The notes beneath the pieces are model-generated. The model worked only from the letters and a program-made list of their open reading frames with translations, had not been told where the DNA came from and made no database searches. Shown piece after piece: positions 32,089-35,896 of a DNA stretch of 35,896 nt (within the stretch, counting starts at the first letter, position 1; the number at the start of each line of letters is the position of its first letter). This stretch comes from a virus. The stretch spans positions 1 through 35,896 of the IMG/VR virus record IMGVR_UViG_3300044712_001468; one strand, 5' to 3'. The translations under genes were made by a program, and so were the position numbers.

Positions 32089-32089
32089 T

Positions 32090-32902
32090 TTATTTAACCA
32101 GCATAAATTCGGCTATGAACTCATCCGGAGTTACTACCCGGATGGTTCCACCTTTACTGTTATAGCGTCTGGTTTTTTCCAGCTTTGGGGTGTCCTGATC
32201 CATGAAATCGACAATAATCATTGTAGTGGAGTAGGTGATCGCATTTTTGATGGTGCCGCCATTTGCCATAATAAATTGACTGATCGAAAAAGGAATGGTG
32301 TAACCATCAAGTGCAAATGTCTGGTTGGCGAATATTCCGGATGGGGTTTTATTTTCAGAGGCAATGAATTCACCGTGTTTTTTGTACCATTCCGAGATCG
32401 GCGTTTTCGATTCTGCCACGGCCTTCAAAAATATTTGACCGCACACTCGGGCATCTTCCAGGGCATTGTGGTGCTGATAGGTCATGCCGAACTCTTTGGC
32501 TACATTTTTGAGTTTATAGCTCTCTGAAAATTTTTCGGGCCAAACGTTCCGAACGGCAATGCTGGCATCCAGCCACATGAATTGAAGCGGTGGTAACTGA
32601 TTTGCTTCAAATGCATTCAGCAGACTTTGTTTATCGAACGCGGTATAGGTGATAACGATTCGCCCGCCGATCAGTTCTTTGAGGGTTGGATAAACTTCAT
32701 GAAATTTTGGGCAGCCGATCACGTGTTCTTCGGTGATTTTATGGATTCTTTTATTCATTTCCGAAAATTGCGCGCATGGGTCGATCAAGCTGTCCCAGGT
32801 GGACATATTGCCATTTTCATCAAAAATGCAACTGCCAATCTGGCAAATACTCCCACGGCTACTATTTGCAGTCTCAACATCCAGGCTTATGAATGAAGTC
32901 AC
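32090..32902 (-). CDS. DEDDh 3'-5' exonuclease (DnaQ/epsilon-like) with C-terminal BRCT domain
   Basis: 270 aa from a GTG with GGGAGG five bases upstream; the frame opens further upstream at 32920. FISLDVETANS gives the first Asp/Glu pair, TAFDKQSLLNAF the second Asp region, and HHNALEDARVCG the His-Asp. The C-terminal 85 residues (GIFANQTFALDGYTIPFSIS, then QFIMANGGTIKNAITYSTTM) have the BRCT layout with the GG turn. This fusion is known in bacterial epsilon-like exonucleases. It could act in repair, replication proofreading or nucleic-acid defence of the prophage. Confidence 0.82.
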   Translation of the reverse strand: MTSFISLDVETANSSRGSICQIGSCIFDENGNMSTWDSLIDPCAQFSEMNKRIHKITEEHVIGCPKFHEVYPTLKELIGGRIVITYTAFDKQSLLNAFEANQLPPLQFMWLDASIAVRNVWPEKFSESYKLKNVAKEFGMTYQHHNALEDARVCGQIFLKAVAESKTPISEWYKKHGEFIASENKTPSGIFANQTFALDGYTIPFSISQFIMANGGTIKNAITYSTTMIIVDFMDQDTPKLEKTRRYNSKGGTIRVVTPDEFIAEFMLVK

Positions 32903-32934
32903 CGTTTCCTCCCATAACAATTTCTGGAATTTTT

Positions 32935-33000
32935 CTACGCCCTTTTAAACATCCTCATCACCACATTGACATTGATCAAAATCGAGATCCACCAACCCAG
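32935..33000 (-). pseudogene. C-terminal remnant of a small membrane-protein gene
   Basis: On the minus strand this reads LGWWISILINVNVVMRMFKR, Ala, stop. It closely matches the end of the intact 94-aa gene at 33966 (LLGGWISVLININVVLRMFR, RA, stop), with DNA similarity to match. No start codon or upstream domain remains. A duplication followed by deletion, or a recombination scar, is inferred. Confidence 0.65.
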
Positions 33001-33004
33001 TCGG

Positions 33005-33184
33005 CTAATCTGGTTCGGCTATCTTAAGAGCACCAGGATAAAAATTTTCTTTTCCATAAGAGCTCGACGCAAAGATAAACCATTTACAGGTTACTTCGCC
33101 ACTGTCTTCATCGATATACGTGATGGTCATGGCGGGCCCGCCTGTTTTAAGCTGAACGATATCACCAACTTTGAAGTCACTCAT
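33005..33184 (-). CDS. YodC-like (DUF2158) small protein, 59 aa
   Basis: Complete small gene: ATG at 33184 preceded by AAAGGAAA on the minus strand. MSDFKVGDIVQLKTGGPAMT, then ITYIDEDSGEVTCKWF, matches the DUF2158/YodC family, whose hallmark is a GDxVxLKSGGPxMTV opening followed by a CxWF strand. These are small beta-barrel proteins of unclear function, frequent in phages and mobile elements. A second copy of the domain is fused to a DNA-binding-like protein at 34902. Confidence 0.75.
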   Translation of the reverse strand: MSDFKVGDIVQLKTGGPAMTITYIDEDSGEVTCKWFIFASSSYGKENFYPGALKIAEPD

Positions 33185-33197
33185 TCTCTATTTCCTT

Positions 33198-33302
33198 TCA
33201 ACACTGAACCTTTGCTCTATTTCCCCCGGCCATGATCTTGATCACAGCCAGGAGTGTATACGCGGTACAAAAAGACGCGGCCCAAACGATGGGGATGGCC
33301 AC
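33198..33302 (-). CDS. possible 34-aa membrane peptide
   Basis: A leftward GTG-initiated frame encodes a hydrophobic helix (IPIVWAASFCTAYTLLAVIK) with a basic C-terminus, and it fits the gap between the HIRAN gene and the YodC-like gene. The ribosome site is poor (C-rich upstream), so this may be non-coding. Nothing else is visible in 33185-33332. Confidence 0.25.
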   Translation of the reverse strand: MAIPIVWAASFCTAYTLLAVIKIMAGGNRAKVQC

Positions 33303-33332
33303 AGGGGGCGTTTGTGGGGGTGGGGGGATAAA

Positions 33333-33965
33333 CTATCCCTTCTTAGTTATCGACTCAATTGCAGTCATAATAAATTCGGATTTCTTTTTCCTGATGAAAA
33401 ACGCCACGCCCAAGAAAATAAATGCAACCGTCATAATCCCAACGCCCAGTTCTTTTTGAAATGCAAGGCTGACAAAAAATAGTAATATACCTGAGATCAA
33501 AATGATCTGAAAATCTCTCGGTTGACCATGTTGATTGCCTTTTTGAAGAACCGCTACCGGGATCGAGGGGTCGATCTGGGGCGCGCGATTAATGTTCTGT
33601 TTCTTCGCCAGCCATTCGCTTCGTGCCTTTGATTCTTCGCTCGTCAATAGGGCGAGTTTGACATTAACTCCCCTGGTGGTTTTTCCGCTTTCATCTCCAC
33701 CGGTAATATTTAAAACTTCGCAATCTATTTCCTGGTGCGCATCCATAAGCGGCGCCAGCTCTGCGGCAAGTTCACGATTGATATAACCCACTGTGTAACA
33801 TTCGTCCGGATTGCCCAAATCAATCCGCACTACGATTGCATTGGGGTCATACCGATTCTCTGGTTCTCGTTCAAGTAGCAGCAAATCCCCTTCTTTAACG
33901 TCTTCGATTATATGTTTTTGGTAGTGTGACACGCCGACTAACTTTGTATTAATCATTCTTGCCAT
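33333..33965 (-). CDS. HIRAN-domain membrane protein
   Basis: 210 aa. Residues about 6-100 form a HIRAN domain: TKLVGVSHYQKHIIEDVKEG, LLLEREPENRYDPNAIVVRI, YTVGYINRELAAELAPLMDA. HIRAN domains bind single-stranded 3' ends or stalled-fork DNA. Two transmembrane helices follow near 153-171 (FQIILISGILLFFVSLAF) and 175-192 (GVGIMTVAFIFLGVAFFI), so the DNA-binding domain would be tethered to the inner membrane. An unusual arrangement that may fit sensing of invading DNA. Confidence 0.78.
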   Translation of the reverse strand: MARMINTKLVGVSHYQKHIIEDVKEGDLLLLEREPENRYDPNAIVVRIDLGNPDECYTVGYINRELAAELAPLMDAHQEIDCEVLNITGGDESGKTTRGVNVKLALLTSEESKARSEWLAKKQNINRAPQIDPSIPVAVLQKGNQHGQPRDFQIILISGILLFFVSLAFQKELGVGIMTVAFIFLGVAFFIRKKKSEFIMTAIESITKKG

Positions 33966-34250
33966 CTACGCCCTCCTGAACATTCTCAAAACAACATTGA
34001 TATTGATCAAAACTGAGATCCACCCACCCAACAAACCCACCCAGGCGATCGGATTGGGTGGCGCAGCCAGTGCGCAAAAAATTGAGAGCAGGGCAGCAAT
34101 CCCATACCAGCGCCAATCGAAGCGATAGCTTGATTTATGTTCTACCACCTCTTTGCGAGCAACTCCAAGAACTAGATTTAACTTTCTTGGATTAAGCAGT
34201 AGAGGTTCCAGGTCTGGGTTTCGTTTTTCTGTCTGTCGATGATGCTTCAT
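33966..34250 (-). CDS. small two-helix membrane protein, 94 aa
   Basis: A basic N-terminal 45 residues is followed by two hydrophobic segments (YGIAALLSIFCALAAPPN and IAWVGLLGGWISVLININVV), ending RMFRRA. The start overlaps the repressor gene by 59 bases, so it is expressed with it. The leftward HIRAN gene starts next to its stop. A fragment of a relative survives at 32935. As a lysogeny-expressed membrane protein, superinfection exclusion is possible but unproven. Confidence 0.6.
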   Translation of the reverse strand: MKHHRQTEKRNPDLEPLLLNPRKLNLVLGVARKEVVEHKSSYRFDWRWYGIAALLSIFCALAAPPNPIAWVGLLGGWISVLININVVLRMFRRA

Positions 34251-34590
34251 TTTCCATTAACACAGCGCGGGCATATTTGATAACTTTTTCTCGGCGATCT
34301 TCGGGGAGTTCGTCAAGAATGCTTAATAACTCTCGATATTTTTCTTGACTGGTCATGCTATCCATTGGGCGGGGAAGGCCAAGAACGTCATAAACCTCTA
34401 CCCCGAATTTGGATGCAATTTTTGCAAGGCTGGAAGCGTCGGGCATCGTGCCGCCCTTGTTCATCCATTTTGACATTACTGGTTGCCGAACACCTATATA
34501 TTCGGCGAACTCGCTGATAGTGCCACGCGAATCACCACGCCACTCAATGTATTTCTTGTTCATCCATTCCCGAAATTCCATTATTTTCAT
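34192..34590 (-). CDS. CI/XRE-type lysogeny repressor candidate
   Basis: 132 aa from the ATG at 34590; a further in-frame ATG lies at 34581. The ribosome site is weak, as often for repressors read from short leaders. Its HTH is RGTISEFAEYIGVRQPVMSK, then WMNKGGTMPDASSLAKIASK, followed by FGVEVYDVLGLP. A short helix (ILDELPEDRREKVIKYARAV) follows, but no LexA/CI protease domain, so induction would not be by self-cleavage. Divergent from the consensus early promoter at 34625-34653 that it probably represses. Confidence 0.75.
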   Translation of the reverse strand: MKIMEFREWMNKKYIEWRGDSRGTISEFAEYIGVRQPVMSKWMNKGGTMPDASSLAKIASKFGVEVYDVLGLPRPMDSMTSQEKYRELLSILDELPEDRREKVIKYARAVLMENEASSTDRKTKPRPGTSTA

Positions 34591-34624
34591 TGTAACCAAT
34601 TCTACAAAAAAATAATATTTGCTA

Positions 34625-34653
34625 TTGACATTTCATTCTTTAATTCCTATAAT
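34625..34653 (+). promoter_or_regulatory. early rightward promoter (perfect sigma-70 consensus)
   Basis: TTGACA (34625-34630), a 17-base spacer, then TATAAT (34648-34653): all consensus positions match. It drives the early operon starting at 34697. Its strength implies it must be tightly repressed in lysogens. Confidence 0.88.
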
Positions 34654-34654
34654 A

Positions 34655-34686
34655 TTCTTATAAGCAAAATAGTTCTTTTGAGAATA
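34655..34686. promoter_or_regulatory. candidate operator sites in the genetic switch
   Basis: Just downstream of the -10 lie the 8-bp palindrome CTTATAAG (34657-34664) and the symmetric TTCTTTTGAGAA (TTCT-N4-AGAA, about 34673-34684). Both overlap the transcription start region and could bind the repressor or the small early DNA-binding protein. Confidence 0.4.
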
Positions 34687-34696
34687 CGAGGTACTT

Positions 34697-34900
34697 ATGA
34701 CAGACACAACCCAAATGAATGTAAACGTAGAGCGGATCACCAAAGAGCGGGTATACAAAATGGCGGCGGATACCTTCCGCAAGCCTGGTGATCTGATCGA
34801 TTTCCTGGTGGATGAGGCGTACAAGAAGATGTACCCGGTCGTGGGCGTGGCTTTGTCCGCGTCCGATATTCAAAACATTGTGAAAGAAGAGGCTGAATAA
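34697..34900 (+). CDS. small ribbon-helix-helix-like early regulator, 67 aa
   Basis: First gene of the early operon, GAGG six bases before the ATG. QMNVNVERITKERVYKMAAD, then TFRKPGDLIDFLVDEAYKK, reads as an Arc/MetJ-type strand-helix-helix. The segment KPGDLIDFLVDEAYKKMYPV is clearly related to TPGQIVESLIEREWKRLHPD in the next gene, so the two are paralogues. Probably a Cro-like antirepressor of the switch; function inferred from position. Confidence 0.55.
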   Translation: MTDTTQMNVNVERITKERVYKMAADTFRKPGDLIDFLVDEAYKKMYPVVGVALSASDIQNIVKEEAE

Positions 34901-34901
34901 A

Positions 34902-35306
34902 ATGGCTGCAACAATCAGTTCTCATTTCGAGTGGATTTTGGACGCCAATTATCCTGGCGATCAAATCGGGCTGGTTACCGGGCACCTGCTTCAGATGTCG
35001 ATGGAGAGCGTTCTCACGCCGGGCCAGATTGTCGAGAGCCTGATCGAGAGAGAGTGGAAGCGCCTGCATCCGGATGGTCCGGTTTCTGCTTCGCTGAAAT
35101 TGGGCGACACGGTAAAGCTCAAATCGGGCGGGCCGGTGATGGTCGTCGTCGGATTTTCGCAAGCCGGTAATGATGTTCCTCTGGTAAGGTGCATGTGGTG
35201 GGGTTACGACGATAAATTCCAAGAGGAAAAATTCAAAGAGGCTACGCTGGTTAAAGCTGAGCCCGAATCAAAATCTACCATTCCCATGACGCCCAAAGTG
35301 GGGTAA
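34902..35306 (+). CDS. RHH-like plus YodC-like fusion protein, 134 aa
   Basis: Starts two bases after the preceding stop. Residues 1-60 repeat the helical unit of the 67-aa neighbour (LTPGQIVESLIEREWKRLHP). Residues 65-120 form a YodC/DUF2158 domain: LKLGDTVKLKSGGPVMVVVG ... VRCMWWGYDDKFQEEKF. The same domain occurs alone at 33005 on the other strand. The fusion suggests that the YodC domain works with DNA-bound or regulatory partners. Polar C-terminal tail. Confidence 0.6.
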   Translation: MAATISSHFEWILDANYPGDQIGLVTGHLLQMSMESVLTPGQIVESLIEREWKRLHPDGPVSASLKLGDTVKLKSGGPVMVVVGFSQAGNDVPLVRCMWWGYDDKFQEEKFKEATLVKAEPESKSTIPMTPKVG

Positions 35307-35308
35307 GC

Positions 35309-35500
35309 ATGGCGCACAAACGGCGGTCGATGTTTTCGAAGTTTGTGGGCGTGGCGATCTACCTGGCAATTCTGGCGGTGATGCTGGGTTTGCTGTACAT
35401 CGCGCTGAATCAGCCCCGCGCGTTTCAGGGTGCAGCGATCGCGGCGAGCGCGGGTTTTCTGGGGCTGGCGGGCTGGGTTGCGTCGGCTTCGTTGGCGTAG
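35309..35500 (+). CDS. small two-helix membrane protein, 63 aa
   Basis: A basic N-terminus (HKRRSMFSKF) precedes two hydrophobic helices (VGVAIYLAILAVMLGLLYIA and GAAIAASAGFLGLAGWVASA), an inner-membrane hairpin. Follows the preceding stop by two bases. No family recognised. Confidence 0.6.
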   Translation: MAHKRRSMFSKFVGVAIYLAILAVMLGLLYIALNQPRAFQGAAIAASAGFLGLAGWVASASLA

Positions 35501-35503
35501 GGT

Positions 35504-35692
35504 ATGGGCAAGCGGATCCAGGCGGACCAGTGCGAGTTTCGGGTGGAGTGGGTGCCGTGCCCGCCTGAGCACGCGGCAGAGTATTGGGCGGGGTGGCGGG
35601 TTATTTTGGCCACTCTGGCGGAGCTGGCCAGGAAGAACGAGGAGGATGGGGCTTCGAAATTTGAGCATGAAGAAAGGATAGCAGAAATATGA
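35504..35692 (+). CDS. hypothetical protein, 62 aa
   Basis: Small soluble, Trp-rich protein (FRVEWVPCPPEHAAEYWAGW) with a C-terminal charged helix (LATLAELARKNEEDGASKFE). Starts three bases after the previous stop and ends in an ATGA overlap with the membrane protein that crosses the circular junction. No family recognised. Confidence 0.55.
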   Translation: MGKRIQADQCEFRVEWVPCPPEHAAEYWAGWRVILATLAELARKNEEDGASKFEHEERIAEI

Positions 35693-35896
35693 TCGAGATG
35701 GTAATCCGGGCAGATTACGGGACGATTCTGGGCGTTTTGGCGATCCTGTTTGTGTTTGGGATCGCCTACAACTGGGCAGTGGGCCAGGCCAACCGGCGCG
35801 GCTGGAGCGAGGGCTATATGAGCCTGCTCGTGTCGATGGGCTGCGGGATGACGCTCTTCGGGGCGGCATTCATCAGCCTGCCGGCAGCGGGAATCG
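35689..35896 (+). CDS. small membrane protein, 5' part (continues at window start)
   Basis: The ATG at 35689 overlaps the stop of the preceding 62-aa gene (ATGA), so the two are translationally coupled. The frame runs to the window end and continues in the same frame at position 128, ending at 294, for a joined product of 124 aa. The first segment, residues about 10-28, is a hydrophobic helix (GVLAILFVFGIAY) followed by a basic stretch. Two further hydrophobic segments lie in the part encoded at the window start. It is an inner-membrane protein of unknown function in the early operon. The start is chosen for the ATGA coupling; the GTG at position 10 is an internal codon exposed only because the contig was cut there. 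Confidence 0.75.
   Translation, partial: MIEMVIRADYGTILGVLAILFVFGIAYNWAVGQANRRGWSEGYMSLLVSMGCGMTLFGAAFISLPAAGI
35770..35896. repeat. second copy of the 127-bp terminal repeat
   Basis: Exact copy of bases 1-127; see the entry at position 1. Genes at both window edges should be read as contiguous. Confidence 0.93.

Noticed and set aside
31952-32527. 191-codon plus frame
   Set aside because: Mostly antisense to the DEDDh-BRCT exonuclease, with no ribosome site.

Overview
The window is the complete, circularly permuted genome of a temperate tailed phage with siphovirus-type tail genes. The first 127 bases recur exactly as the last 127, and one membrane-protein gene is read straight through the junction, so the unit genome is 35,769 bp. 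The host cannot be named from the sequence. Strong GGAGG ribosome sites, moderately high GC and ordinary bacterial phage modules say only that it is a bacterium.

Layout, following transcription. A perfect consensus sigma-70 promoter (34625-34653) lies between a leftward CI-like repressor (34192-34590) and a rightward early operon. That operon runs through the contig ends to about 2110 and holds two related small DNA-binding proteins (one fused to a YodC-like domain), small membrane proteins and unknowns. A 340-bp gap with strong secondary structure and a possible attP precedes a tyrosine integrase (2448). Next come a small Cys/His protein, a replication initiator with a DnaA-domain-I-like C-terminus and an origin-like palindrome/repeat block inside its own gene, and a ParB homologue carrying two parS-like palindromes inside its own gene.

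The most striking part is 4736-9539: ParB, a PRTRC_C/ubiquitin-like protein, an unknown protein, an E2-like protein with an HPDGRIC active-site motif, a JAMM/JAB isopeptidase with an intact HSHx7SxxD motif, and a ThiF/E1-like adenylating enzyme, all translationally coupled. This is a ParB-related, ThiF-related cassette (PRTRC), in effect a miniature ubiquitin-like conjugation pathway, here placed in a phage replication module. A stand-alone LuxR-type HTH protein closes the block.

From 9864 to 28078 is the late region: two holin-like membrane proteins, HNH endonuclease, small (P27) and large terminase, a DUF115/MptE-like protein, HK97-type portal, prohead protease, scaffold-like coiled coil, P22-like coat protein, connector, adaptor, gp10-like, tail terminator, major tail protein with an Ig-like domain, tail chaperones joined by a -1 frameshift at AAACCCT, tape measure, distal tail, a His-rich tail-tip protein and a fibre with an SGNH hydrolase domain. 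An 18-bp-arm bidirectional terminator ends it. No endolysin was recognised.

The remaining 28124-34590 is mostly leftward, lower in GC and lysogenic or accessory: a large serine recombinase (a second integrase, with a sharp base-composition break inside it), a divergent HNH homing-type endonuclease, a HigBA-type toxin-antitoxin pair plus a third gene, a DEDDh exonuclease with a BRCT domain, a 59-aa YodC-like protein, a decayed gene fragment, a HIRAN-domain membrane protein, a small membrane protein and the repressor.
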